Below, in pieces: positions 27,835 to 37,371 of a DNA stretch of 64,000 nt. Each line of letters opens with the position of its first letter. The stretch's first letter is position 1. Source of the stretch: an uncultured Schlesneria sp. (GTDB lineage Bacteria; Planctomycetota; Planctomycetia; Planctomycetales; Planctomycetaceae). Under the pieces are notes generated by a model. The model saw nothing but the letters and a program-made list of their open reading frames with translations, made no database searches and was not told where the DNA came from. The stretch spans positions 62,001 to 126,000 of the forward strand of contig CAILLA010000057.1 of assembly GCA_903834925.1 (NCBI GenBank). The letters run 5' to 3'. The position numbers and the translations under genes were made by a program.

Positions 27835-28500
27835 TTAAATCAATTCGACCAGTAATTGTTGAGCGGCAGGATGACCAAGAGTGACCTGCCGACCGTCGAC
27901 TTCGGCCGTCACGATCCCGGCAGTGGGGCTGTTGTAAACGACCTGACACTCCTTGTGCAGTGAAATCCCTGATTCTCGCAAAAAACGAAGAAAATCTCCT
28001 TCTTGATCGGTCACCCTGACAATTCGAATTCTGGTACCTGAACCGACCGTCGACAGGGGAATGGCTCGCTCGGGATTGCCTCGCATCGCTCCGTCGGCAG
28101 ACGGAATGGGGTCGCCATGCGGATCGACAACTGGCCGACCGAGAAACTCATCCATTCGATCGACGAGATTGTCACTGACCGCATGTTCCATATTTTCGGC
28201 TTCCTCGTGGACCTGATCCCAGTCGAGATTCAACGTCTTCACGAGAAATAATTCGATCAACCGATGGCGGCGAAGCATTCTCAAAGCAACTTCCCGACCC
28301 GTTTCCGTCAGTCGAACCCCTTCATACGGCTTGTAATCCGCATGTCCTGTTTCCGACAATGTCTTCAACATCGAGGTGACCGTACCTGGGGCAACCGACA
28401 TCGCGGTGGCCAATTGTCCGGTCGTGATCCAGTCGGAGCCCGTTTTCAGGCCCATCAGGAATGTTGTTTTCAGGTAATTTTCCACCGTCAGGGTTGTCAT
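27835..28500 (-). CDS. Metal-dependent transcriptional regulator, DtxR/MntR family
   Basis: 221 residues. Winged helix at the N-terminus (TVENYLKTTFLM, TGQLATAMSVAPGTVTSMLKTL), a metal-binding dimerisation region (RRHRLIELFLVKTLNLDWDQVHEEAENMEHAVSD, with the usual His and Glu ligands) and a C-terminal SH3-like FeoA-type domain from about residue 145. It represses metal-uptake genes when Mn or Fe is bound. No metal transporter gene is adjacent, so its targets are elsewhere. Confidence 0.92.
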   Translation of the reverse strand: MTTLTVENYLKTTFLMGLKTGSDWITTGQLATAMSVAPGTVTSMLKTLSETGHADYKPYEGVRLTETGREVALRMLRRHRLIELFLVKTLNLDWDQVHEEAENMEHAVSDNLVDRMDEFLGRPVVDPHGDPIPSADGAMRGNPERAIPLSTVGSGTRIRIVRVTDQEGDFLRFLRESGISLHKECQVVYNSPTAGIVTAEVDGRQVTLGHPAAQQLLVELI

Positions 28501-28782
28501 GAAGTTCGTCTCGACGGGTAATAACGGAATTTTGCGTGTTTTAGTCTCGGATAATTGCAGACATTTTTAAAGTGGTAGGCCAAATGAAGTGGAAAGCCTT
28601 GCGAGTTGAGCTGCGAACACTTACACTTCTTGGTCCCGTTCGGAACGAGGCGTTTTGGGGTTCAGGCGAGAAGTCTGCTCCACGGGGAAAATGCCACGAA
28701 CCGGTTTTACATCGTCGAAAAAATAGACCGTCAGTGCTCAGGCAAGCATCGGGCGGTCAGCACTTTGCAGGGTAGTTGGATC

Positions 28783-29073
28783 ATGAAAGAGGGCATTCAT
28801 CCCGAGTATCGAGACGTCGTGTTTCAGGATACATCTACGGGAATTCAGTTCGTGATTGGCTCGACGATCAAGACGCCAAAGACGGTCGAGTACGAAGGTC
28901 GTACGCTGCCGATGGTGACCGTCGACATCAGCTCGGCGTCGCATCCGTTTTTCACCGGCAAGCAGAAGTTTATCGATGCGGCTGGTCGAGTCGAGAAATT
29001 CCAGCGTAAATACAACTGGGGCAAGAAGGACGAAGCGGCTGCCGCTGCTCCAGAGGCAACCCCAAAGGGTTAG
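28783..29073 (+). CDS. rpmE: Ribosomal protein bL31, type B
   Basis: 96 residues starting [20 protein letters not shown]. It lacks the zinc-binding Cys pairs of type A L31 and has the type B pattern ([27 protein letters not shown]). The Ala-rich tail is common. The ATG at 28783 is fixed by homology. The leader is long: 282 bp separate it from the divergent DtxR-type gene. It is followed by a strong terminator, then prfA and prmC. Confidence 0.95.
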   Translation: MKEGIHPEYRDVVFQDTSTGIQFVIGSTIKTPKTVEYEGRTLPMVTVDISSASHPFFTGKQKFIDAAGRVEKFQRKYNWGKKDEAAAAAPEATPKG

Positions 29074-29094
29074 TTTCGTTCGTGAATGTATCGT

Positions 29095-29145
29095 GCGAAG
29101 CGAGTCTCATGCGTGATGGACGTATGGGCTCGCTTCGACTGTTTT
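29095..29145 (+). terminator. Rho-independent terminator after rpmE
   Basis: GCGAAGCGAG pairs with CTCGCTTCG; the loop adds an inner CATGCGT / ACGTATG stem, then CTGTTTTCG. It lies 22 bp after the rpmE stop. Confidence 0.75.
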
Positions 29146-29284
29146 CGTTCGGTCCAGCAGCCTTAAAAGACATTCGGACGGGCAACTTGCCCTAAAAATG
29201 TATCTCGGAGCCAGAACTGGCTCGTTGGATTCAGTCCTCGTTTTTTGAAGTTTGCCAAGCAAGATCGGCACGTCATTCAATCGC

Positions 29285-30370
29285 ATGGCTACCATGTTTC
29301 CTACGCTTCAAACTAAGTTGGTTCGGTTCGACGAACTCGAACGCCAACTCCAAGACCCAGAAGTTCTCGCTGATACAGCGAAGATGTTAAGCTGCCAGCG
29401 CGAGCATGGTGGCCTGGCCAAGATCGCGCGTACGATTCGCGAGTTCAATCAGCTGGAAACAGACATCACCTCTGTGCGCGAAATGATCGAGTCTGCAGAC
29501 GATGCTGAGACTCGCGAATACGCCCAGGCGGAACTCACCGATCTTCAGGCCAGGTACGACACCATTCGTGTCGAACTGGAAGACATGGTGACCGCCGGAG
29601 ATTCACTCACCCGCGGAAGCCTGATTATGGAAATTCGGGCCGGAACCGGTGGTGACGAAGCTTCATTATTTGCCCGCGACTTATTCGACATGTATACGAA
29701 ATTTGTCGAAAAACGGGGTTGGAAATTTGAAGTTCTGGAACTTTCAGCCAATGAACTGGGCGGCATGAAGGAAGTTGTCCTGTCAATTACCGGAGAAGCC
29801 GCGTTTCATCAATTGCAGTTCGAAAGTGGTGGACATCGGGTTCAACGCGTTCCTGAAACGGAAACTCAAGGGCGGGTTCATACCAGTGCTGCAACGGTGG
29901 CCGTCATGGCAGAAGCGACGGATATCGACGTCGAAATTCGCGATGAAGACCTGCAAATTGACACGATGCGAGCCGGTGGTCCTGGCGGTCAAAAGGTTAA
30001 CAAGACCGAATCCGCTGTCCGAATCACTCACGTACCTTCGGGGATTGTCGTGCGGATTCAGGACGAAAAGAGCCAGCACAAAAATAAAGCAAAGGCGATG
30101 CGAGTGCTGCGGAGCCGCTTAATGGAACATCGGCAAGCGACACTCGATAAAGAACGTTCCGATCAGCGTCGAACGCTGATCGGGTCCGGCGATCGCAGCG
30201 AGCGAATTCGCACATATAATTTCCCGCAAAATCGTTTGACAGATCACCGAATCAACCTGACACTTCATAAACTTGACCAGATCATTCAAGGTGATATGGA
30301 CGAGGTCGTTGGCGCGCTCGTCCAGTTCGACCGGGAAGAGCGGCTTCGGGGTGGTAACGCACTGGCCTGA
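29285..30370 (+). CDS. prfA: Peptide chain release factor 1
   Basis: 361 residues starting [12 protein letters not shown]. The stop-codon-reading segment is [19 protein letters not shown] (PxT motif), and the catalytic [14 protein letters not shown] has GGQ at about 234, where PrmC methylates the Gln. It frees the peptide at UAA and UAG. It is followed by prmC, its modifying enzyme. Confidence 0.97.
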   Translation: MATMFPTLQTKLVRFDELERQLQDPEVLADTAKMLSCQREHGGLAKIARTIREFNQLETDITSVREMIESADDAETREYAQAELTDLQARYDTIRVELEDMVTAGDSLTRGSLIMEIRAGTGGDEASLFARDLFDMYTKFVEKRGWKFEVLELSANELGGMKEVVLSITGEAAFHQLQFESGGHRVQRVPETETQGRVHTSAATVAVMAEATDIDVEIRDEDLQIDTMRAGGPGGQKVNKTESAVRITHVPSGIVVRIQDEKSQHKNKAKAMRVLRSRLMEHRQATLDKERSDQRRTLIGSGDRSERIRTYNFPQNRLTDHRINLTLHKLDQIIQGDMDEVVGALVQFDREERLRGGNALA

Positions 30371-30383
30371 GAAACTTGTAGTT

Positions 30384-30437
30384 GTAGGGTGGAACAAGCA
30401 GTAGGGTAGAACAAGTCTTCGAAGTCCCACCAAACCC
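30384..30437. repeat. TAGGGTGG...CAAGTCTTCGAAGTCCCACC repeat
   Basis: Related in reverse orientation to the two direct copies at 40286-40378. It fills the gap between prfA and prmC. Confidence 0.6.
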
Positions 30438-30530
30438 AACCGCATAAAATAACCTGCAAACGTGAAATATCAGGGCGACTCAATTGTCATTATTCTGCCC
30501 AACGGGATTAGCTCAAATTGGATTCAATCT

Positions 30531-31430
30531 GTGACCGAGCAACCAACCACGCCGCAGTCTACAGCTGACGAGCCTTGGACGGTTCGTCGTGTACTGGAAT
30601 GGACGACAGGTCATCTGAAGAAACACGGCAGTGACACGCCACGCCTTGATGCCGAGATCTTGCTCGCTCATGCACGAGGTTGTCAGCGAATCCAGCTTTA
30701 TACACAGTTTGACGAACCGCTGAACGATTCGGTGCGTGGAATCATGCGCGAGTTGGTCCAACGACGGACGAAAGCCGAACCCGTCGCTTACCTCGTTGGA
30801 GTCCGCGAATTCTTCAGCCTTGGATTTCGCGTGACGCGAGATGTCTTGATCCCGCGACCAGACACCGAGACGCTGGTCATGGAGGTGCTTGACGGCGTCA
30901 AAGGGATCTCCGCTCCGAAGGTGCTCGACCTGTGTACCGGATCAGGGTGCGTTGCAATTGCCGTCGCGAAAAATGCGAAAAGCGCGCACATTACGGCGAC
31001 AGACATCAGCGCGGCCGCAATCGAAATCGCTCGCGAGAATGTCGCTCGTCATAACGTCGCCAGCCAGGTTGATATCATCGAATCTGACCTGTACGCCGGA
31101 ATTACGCCGGGGATGAAGTATGACGTGATCGCCAGCAACCCACCCTACATCCCCTCGGCCGAGATTGATCAGCTTGACGCCGAGGTGGCACGCCATGAAC
31201 CTCGTCTCGCCCTAGATGGAGGAGCGGACGGATTGACGATTCTGAAGCGAATCATTGACGCGGCACCCGCATTCGCCGCATCAAACGCGTTGTTGCTGCT
31301 TGAATTCACTCCTGAGCAAGCCGATGTGCTCAATGCAATCGTTTCAAATCATGGTGGTTACGACGAAATCGTGATTCGCAAAGACCTCGCCCACCGTCCG
31401 CGAGTTCTGAAAGCTCGGTTTCGGGGTTAA
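30531..31430 (+). CDS. prmC: Release factor glutamine methyltransferase
   Basis: About 300 residues. N-terminal helical domain (WTVRRVLEWTTGHLKKHG, PRLDAEILLAHA) and a SAM-dependent methyltransferase domain with VLDLCTGSGCVAIAVA and the substrate Gln pocket SNPPYIPS. It methylates the GGQ glutamine of release factors. The GTG at 30531 puts the start at the normal family position; a GTG at 30462 would add 23 atypical residues, so the start is uncertain. Confidence 0.93.
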   Translation: MTEQPTTPQSTADEPWTVRRVLEWTTGHLKKHGSDTPRLDAEILLAHARGCQRIQLYTQFDEPLNDSVRGIMRELVQRRTKAEPVAYLVGVREFFSLGFRVTRDVLIPRPDTETLVMEVLDGVKGISAPKVLDLCTGSGCVAIAVAKNAKSAHITATDISAAAIEIARENVARHNVASQVDIIESDLYAGITPGMKYDVIASNPPYIPSAEIDQLDAEVARHEPRLALDGGADGLTILKRIIDAAPAFAASNALLLLEFTPEQADVLNAIVSNHGGYDEIVIRKDLAHRPRVLKARFRG

Positions 31431-31460
31431 ACAAACTGCCTGATGGATGTGAGTTTTTCG

Positions 31461-31482
31461 TAGTGTGGGCTTCAGCCCGCAC
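31461..31482. repeat. GTGGGCTTCAGCCCGCAC hairpin repeat (copy 1)
   Basis: Short palindrome. Further copies: 32623-32643, 45925-45946, 45960-45981 and 50309-50331. Confidence 0.7.
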
Positions 31483-31935
31483 AGGACTTTTTGGCACACA
31501 AGCGAAAGCCTTACCATTACCCGCGTTGTGGCTTCGCCAAGGCGAACCGGGAAGCGTAAGCTCTCGGACTCTTCGCTCTCTTCAGTTCTGCTGTAATTCC
31601 ACCCCCCCAACAAAATTTGGTGTCAAAGTTCGCGCGACTTCACCAGAGTTCGATCAAGTTTTCCTTTCTCTTTTTCGTGCTTTCGTGAACAGCTTTCATC
31701 TTGAATTCGCAAAACGCGAAATCACCAGAAGGATTACGAAAATACGAAAGAATGAAAGCACGAAAAATCTCTCAAAAAAATGTTGGTCAAGTTGGCCAAG
31801 TTCCGTTTTTTCAGGTGTTTTTTCAGGTTTGAAGTTGGCCAACTTTACCCGTTCTTGCGTTGTCTTCGAGAGGGCGAGGTGCCACCCGAGCCGTCTAGTG
31901 ATCTCCGTACGTTAAATCGAATTCGATTCAGGATT

Positions 31936-32033
31936 TTTAACCACGGATAAAACGGATCGGCACTGATAAATTCCGAAGACGATGATAGATTTCCTGTCGT
32001 CTTATCCGTGCCCATCAGGCTATCCTTGGTTAA
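31936..32033. repeat. Inverted TTAACCACGGATAA repeat unit
   Basis: Opens TTAACCACGGATAA and closes ATCCTTGGTTAA, with an inner CTTATCCGTG. A related unit is at 39840-39926 and a half copy near 40238. Confidence 0.6.
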
Positions 32034-32622
32034 ACTCTCTTTAGCAAATTCTTGAAGCCCGCGACCGATCGGCCAGATTGGCAAACATCTCCAAAAAACT
32101 TTAGGCAATATTGGGATTGTTTAGGCAACATTGGTGATCAACAGGCCTCTTTTGATATTTCCATCGTGGGAAAGTTTGGGAAACTCTGATCGCCAACATT
32201 TGCAAATACGGAAGGGAAACGATGAAATACAAAGACGTTTGAACATAAGTTAACGAATGATTTCGTAATGAAGTAGACTTCCTGGGTTCTTCATTCAATT
32301 CCAGAGACATCTTGTTCGATGTGAGTCTCTTAACGTCCTTTCTTCTGTAAGAATAACAACTAAACGACAACAAAATACAAACGATAATATCTGGTGTAAA
32401 TGCAATTGTTTGCGTTTTTTCTTAACGTTTGGAACATGCTCACGAAGCATGGAATTTCCTTTCGTTCGTGCAGTGGGTCCTGAACCACGATTGGCAGACC
32501 GGCACCTGAAGTTTCTTTTTTATTTGGAGCGAATTTGGAAACCAGACGGCACGACGCGCCACCAAGTGTCGGCTTGCGGACCTTTTCGCCTCGTTCGCTC
32601 AGAAGGGAACTCGGTCCGGTTA

Positions 32623-32643
32623 CACGGGCTGAAGCCCATGCTA
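32623..32643. repeat. GTGGGCTTCAGCCCGCAC hairpin repeat (copy 2, inverted)
   Basis: ACACGGGCTGAAGCCCATG, the reverse complement of copy 1 with two changes. It touches the 3' end of the FGE-domain pseudogene fragment. Confidence 0.65.
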
Positions 32644-33144
32644 CGAAGGCGTTATCCGCATACACCGATACGGCATCGCCGGTTCCTGTTCTGCGGGCGT
32701 TCCCTCCGCGTCCTCGTCGGGTGACGCACCTTCAGGCAAAAAACTCACGGCCAGACGGCAACCGTGGGTGCTGATTCGGGACCACGGGGGGGCGTTGTTG
32801 CTATATGACGAACGAGAATGCATTGCGTCGTCTCCAAAACTGCCGCCACGGTCTGTGCGGTATTTTTTCCAATTCGTACCAGCATCTCGTGGTACGTTGA
32901 TCTCGTCACGATTGTGGCTGCCATCTGTAGGTTCATGCACCCACTCAAAAAGATTGGCATGCATGTCAAACAATCCACGTACGCTCGGACGTAGTTCTCG
33001 CGGAGGATGAACTATGACACTTTCACTACTCCCCATGTACCAGCCAAATCTCACTAGAAGGCCGACGTCGCTTCCAGAGCTGAAAACCGTTCGCGTTCCC
33101 GAGCGACAGGCCGCTTCCCACTCGGCTTCCATCGGTAGGCAAAA
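32641..33144 (-). pseudogene. Pseudogene fragment: C-terminal half of formylglycine-generating-enzyme (SUMF1-like) domain
   Basis: It reads MEAEWEAACRSGTRT, FDMHANLFEWVHEP, TDRGGSFGDDAMHSRSSYSN and HGCRLAVSFLPEG, the second half of an FGE-sulfatase domain (usual motifs LPTEAEWE, GNVWEW, RGGSW). It is one base out of frame with the fragment upstream, which ends in the first half of the same domain. The break is at a run of five C on the plus strand (33145-33149); with four, the frame reads QGFCLPMEAEWE without a gap. Confidence 0.8.
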
Positions 33145-34546
33145 CCCCCTGACGCCCCAACTCCAACGGCCAATTGAGTGGAAACTTGTCCGGAAGACGA
33201 TTTGGATCGCGCGGGTATTGTTCCTCGTCGAGCGTTTCCGTATCCGCGTACGGCTGATCCGATTCCGCCAGGCGCCGCTGCTGAGTCAACCAACGACAAA
33301 AAGTGACCGAGTCGTACCAGTCTGCATCGCCTCCGGCATCGGTAGGCTTCGCATCGCGATGATCCATGGATTTCACATGCTGCGGTGAGAACGTAATCGG
33401 TTCCTTAAATGTGATCTCGCGATCCAGCAGGGCGAATGATTGCGTTAGTGTCACCGATTTCTGCACCTCAGTCTTTTCCCTGCTCGGTTCGTCAGCGAAC
33501 GAGCCGATCTTGAAATCACCTTTCGGGAAGACAATGAACGTGAAGTAGAAGGTCTTCTGTGGCGACGGCACCGGCTCAGGTTCTTCCGGTGGCTTCGGCG
33601 GAACTGTCGGCGTCACTTTGATCGCCAACGTGAACCATTCGCGGTCTTTCGTATACGGCACCTCAATTTCATCGACCTTCCGCGCTCGATCGATCTGTCC
33701 CCATTGACACAGCAGCCAGCCCGCCGCGCCGTGGACGCCTGAGCTCGGGTAGTCGAGATACCAATCTTCCAGTTGCGTTAGCAGTTCACCGCGCTGCGAT
33801 TCGGGGATCTCTTGAAGCTTATACTCTCCCAACGCTAATAGCAGCGCATAATGGGCGTGGCGTCGGTAACGATTCTGCAAGTCGTCGCTGACCAGTTCCA
33901 GCAAGTCCAACAGCGCCGCTACGCCGATGCCGCGCCCGCGACAGCGGAAAATGAACTGCGTCAGTGCTTCGGGGTCATCGGTCATGGCCTTGGGGTCGTC
34001 GGCCATATCGAATACAGAGAGGGCTTTCTCACGCTCCCCCAATCGCAGCAACGTCACTGCCGCGTTGGCTCGGATCTGACCAAAACCGATGCGCTCAACT
34101 GTCCCGAGTTCCGCTGGTGGCAGCGTTTTGGCGATCTGACTGAGATCATCGATCGTCTTAGCAGCACGAGTGGCCTCAACGATCGGGTACAGCACGGCAA
34201 ACTGTTCTGAGTTGGCTACCGTCAATAATTGAGTTAACGTCGGGATGTTGTTGAAGGCGTAATCAGCAAACGCGTTCGCAGCACCCAGCCGTTGAGCGTC
34301 GGTACTCGTTCGATCACTGAAGATCGGCTTGATCTCATCTAGCAGTCGTCGGCTAATCGGCCGAAAATAGTCGCGCAACAGCGGTTGAAACTCAGGATTA
34401 GCCGAGACCAGTTGCCGGGCCACGAACGGCAGATCCTTAATAGACCACGATGCGCCATCAGAAGCAGGAACGTAATCCGCCAGTGCCGCCGCTGCATGGA
34501 AACGGCGATCGGGTTGTGCGCTCTCGTCCTGCAGGATGGCCCACAA
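33145..34546 (-). pseudogene. Pseudogene fragment: helical-repeat region plus N-terminal half of FGE domain
   Basis: About 465 codons. The first 270 are helical, HEAT- or TPR-like (RFHAAAALADYVPAS, RLGAANAFADYAFNN, YALLLALGEYKLQEIPES). A Pro-rich linker (VPPKPPEEPEPVPSPQ) leads to FPKGDFKIGSFADEPSREK, ITFSPQHVKS and DWYDSVTFCRWLTQQRR, the start of an FGE domain. It runs in frame with the next fragment upstream but is separated from it by a TAA at 34568-34570. After 33145 the frame shifts and is soon nonsense. Confidence 0.8.
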
Positions 34547-34567
34547 CCCCGGTGTGAGGTAAAAATT

Positions 34568-34855
34568 TTAACGCTTTAATAGCTGGCGAATCGGGCCGAT
34601 GTAGGCAACTCTTGGGGTGCGCAGCAGTTTTTCCAGCAAGGGCTTGACCAGCGTCTTGTCGCGCCCCACCATCGCGAGCATGGCGTGAAGATGCTCCCGT
34701 TTTTTGTCGGCGGTCTCGGCTTCCGACGAGAGATGCGACGAGAGATGCCTCGCGGCCAATTCGGGGGTTTTACCAAGTTCATTGACAATTTTCGGTATGC
34801 GGGCTGGCTCGGCACTCATTAGACTCCGCACCAGACCGTTTACGCGAGTTTCCTC
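34568..34855 (-). pseudogene. Pseudogene fragment between two in-frame stops
   Basis: It reads RSLMSAEPARIPKIVNEL, LAARHLSSHLSSEAETADK and PLLEKLLRTPRVAYIGP and is bounded by TAA at both ends, the upstream one following NEKAKE. Its content joins the membrane-helix fragment to the helical-repeat fragment of the same former gene. Confidence 0.75.
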
Positions 34856-34875
34856 TTATTCTTTGGCTTTTTCGT

Positions 34876-35172
34876 TCAGCATCGCAAGGCGATCCTGACC
34901 CACTCGATGCCAAGCCCATAAACAGCGACCGTGATCAACGCGACAATCATCGCCCCTCTGAACAGCCTCGAAAGATGAAACCGAGCGGCCCGTTGCATCA
35001 TCTTTTGTTGCGGTAAAGTCCATTTCTTCTTCTCGGTCAAAACGCGGATGTTGAAATGTTCCCACCACGATGGCAGAAAGCAGTTTTCCGGCTTCGAATT
35101 CCAGGTGGCGGAAATGTCCGACAACCTCAATTCGATACGTCCCTGAAGCGTTTCCTTCTGCTTACGAGTCAA
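34876..35172 (-). pseudogene. Pseudogene fragment: linker and transmembrane segment
   Basis: It reads TRKQKETLQGRIELRLSD, PENCFLPSWWEHFNIR, KKWTLPQQKMMQRAARFH and a membrane helix GAMIVALITVAVYGLGIEW. In planctomycete multidomain proteins of this type I recall this block after the ATPase region and before the repeats. It is out of frame on both sides, and a block seems deleted at its junction with the ATPase fragment (FSAVNG then LTRKQKE). Confidence 0.7.
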
Positions 35173-36216
35173 CCATTCACGGCACTGAATGTCTCTTCTA
35201 GAAATGTGACACCGACCCCTTCAGTCCCGCCGACCTGCTTCAGCGTTGCTGGAGTCCAGTCTTTGTCTTTCATCATTTCTGCAAATAACGCCAGACGCAC
35301 GCAGATGACTTTGTCGTCCTGGGAAATGCCCGACACTACTTGTGTCAGAAACTTCTGTTGTTCGTCGTTGACCGCGACTGGACCATCGGGGAATGCTTCA
35401 AATGCCCGGCCAAATGCCGCAAGCACTTTCTCGGCGTGACGGATCGAGAAGAGATCGACCACAGCATAGTCTTGCGATTCCTTGATGGGGATTTCCAAAG
35501 CGTCCATAAAGCGGTATGCGGCCATCCAGAAGTCATCTCGCACCATCACAATGCATTGAACATGTTGGCCATCACAATGCCGCAGCGCCCTTACCAGATC
35601 GGTCTTTTCGATATCTTTTGCTCCGTGCAGCCATTGTTCGAACTGGTCGAGCACGATCAGAACTTTTTTTCCGGCGGGATGTCCGTACCCGCGACGCAGC
35701 ATCGAAAGCGTTTTCTGTAGTCCCAGTTTTTCGGGCAATGACGGACAACGTTTGCCCAGGCCGGTCAGCAATCGATTTTCCGTTTCCGTCGGCGTCGCTT
35801 CGAGATAAACGGAAATGACATTTCCATTCAGTCGCGGTAACAACCCCGCTTTCATCAGCGAGGATTTCCCACAGCCAGACGGACCACAGATCAGACCCAC
35901 CGTAAACGTGGTGTCGGGATCGGTTTCTTCGATCCTTGTCTTCCAGAGTCGAATGCTGTCAGGCAGTCCGTACCGATCGCGAGGTCCCGGCAACAATTCC
36001 AGAAAAAAGTCGGCGTCGCGGGCATCAAATGAACGTAAGCCTTTCGGCACCACCTTAGTCACCGCACCGCTCGAACCTGCCCCCGCAGACGAATGCGTTT
36101 CGTTCATGGACGGTTGCGGCAGCAATCCCGGTGTCGTTTCAGCAGGTTCGCCCACCGCATCGGTCGAAATCGCATCGAGTTTCTTTCCGGAGACGCAGCT
36201 TTTTAGTCTCAGGTCA
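35169..36216 (-). pseudogene. Pseudogene fragment: nSTAND-type P-loop ATPase domain
   Basis: The conserved part runs from KGLRSFDARDADFFLELL through Walker A (ICGPSGCGKSSLMKAG) and Walker B (KKVLIVLDQFEQWL) to the sensor region (QCIVMVRDDFWMA) and ends GVGVTFLEETFSAVNG. An ATG at 36107 could start a short product. In relatives an N-terminal protein kinase domain precedes this block; here the frame runs upstream into the neighbouring oxidoreductase gene, so the kinase part is gone. The domain may still be expressed, but downstream lesions show that the full gene is dead. Confidence 0.8.
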
Positions 36217-37203
36217 CTATCGTGTTTCGAGCAGAGATGCTGCCAGCGCGTGACCACTGAGAAAAGCCCCCTCAATTTTTGGTCCGCCGCACCAGTCACT
36301 GGCGCAGCCGATCTGCAATTGGTCGTCAAACAAGTATCTTGATGGGAGCGCTTCGCGAGGCCTCGAGTAACGCCAACGATGAGTGGTCACGCTGGAGGGA
36401 TGCAAGAGTTCCCCGCCGAAGAGGTTCCAAAACTCATCAATGAGCGTTTTTCCTGCTTCTTCAGGATCACGTTCCACATGTGCCGCTGACCATTCCGCCG
36501 AGCCGTGAAGCAACCAGCACTCTGATGGTCCCCGTCCGGGCTTACTGTTATTACGAGCGATCCAACTCAGGGGCGAACCGTTGACGAAGGCGCCGTCCAA
36601 ATCGATTGGCAATCGAGTGCTAAAGCTCAAAATCACTGACCAGCAAGGGAGCATCTCGACGGAAGCAAGTTGGTCGTCGAATTGAGGCGACCATTCCGTG
36701 AAAAGTTGGCGCGTTTGAATGGAAGGGGCTGTTGAAATCAGAACATCGAACGGACCGTATGTCTGACCCGCGTCATCGAAAACCTGCCATTTTTTGTTTG
36801 ACCGTTCAATGCGTTTGATCTGAGTGTTGTTTCTCACGTCTAGATTCTGAGCCAGGTGTTTTCCAATACTGTTCATACCCGGTGTGCCCACCAGACGCTC
36901 TTTTGTCTCATTCAGATCACGAATCACGCCGGAATCGATCGCAACAATGCGTCCCTGCCAGGTATCGACGACACCTTTGTCCTTCCATTGGGCAACCCGT
37001 TCGGCAAACAGAGGGTCGCTGACAGTAAAGTACTGGGCACCATGATCACAGCTTGTTTCATCCAGATGTCGGGTTGCGGAACGTCCACCAACGCCATGCG
37101 ATTTCTCCAGGATCGTGACAGAAACTCCTTCGCGACGAAGTCGATCGGCACAGACGAGTCCCGCGATGCCTGCGCCAATGATTCCTGCATTTTCGTATTT
37201 CAT
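36217..37203 (-). CDS. Renalase-like NAD(P)/FAD-dependent oxidoreductase
   Basis: 328 residues. FAD-binding start AGIIGAGIAGLVCADRL with ILEKSHGVGGRSATR, the renalase-type DHGAQYFTVSDPLF, and the C-terminal FAD contact GGPKIEGAFLSGHALA. Such enzymes oxidise small amines or dihydro-nicotinamide isomers; the substrate here is unknown. It is divergent from an SDR gene with 168 bp between starts, and its end is contiguous with the ATPase pseudogene. Confidence 0.87.
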   Translation of the reverse strand: MKYENAGIIGAGIAGLVCADRLRREGVSVTILEKSHGVGGRSATRHLDETSCDHGAQYFTVSDPLFAERVAQWKDKGVVDTWQGRIVAIDSGVIRDLNETKERLVGTPGMNSIGKHLAQNLDVRNNTQIKRIERSNKKWQVFDDAGQTYGPFDVLISTAPSIQTRQLFTEWSPQFDDQLASVEMLPCWSVILSFSTRLPIDLDGAFVNGSPLSWIARNNSKPGRGPSECWLLHGSAEWSAAHVERDPEEAGKTLIDEFWNLFGGELLHPSSVTTHRWRYSRPREALPSRYLFDDQLQIGCASDWCGGPKIEGAFLSGHALAASLLETR

Positions 37204-37371
37204 CAGTTCATCACCGGATCTTGAGATCAGAAAAATTACGGAAGCAATCAGAAATCATACAAAAGGTCGGTGAAATACAGAATTCGCTGAAAGCAGAGTT
37301 AAGTCGTCAAACGAGTTGCGGTTGCATTTGGTGGTTTTGCCGGATCTCTGGATTTAAAGAAAGTCAGCTCG

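Larger units (their letters stand above)
31431..32640. other. Gene desert of decayed repeats
   Basis: 1.2 kb without a convincing gene. It holds a TAGTGTGGGCTTCAGCCCGCAC hairpin copy at its start, a TTCGTGCTTTCGTG / GAAAGCACGAAAAA imperfect inverted pair (about 31674-31768), paired GTTGGCCAA stretches (31782-31850) and an inverted ACCACGGATAA / TTATCCGTG unit (31936-32033). Open frames here are short and have no recognisable motif. Confidence 0.6.

Noticed and set aside
31463-31915. 150-codon frame in the repeat desert
   Set aside because: It crosses several repeat families and has no family resemblance.
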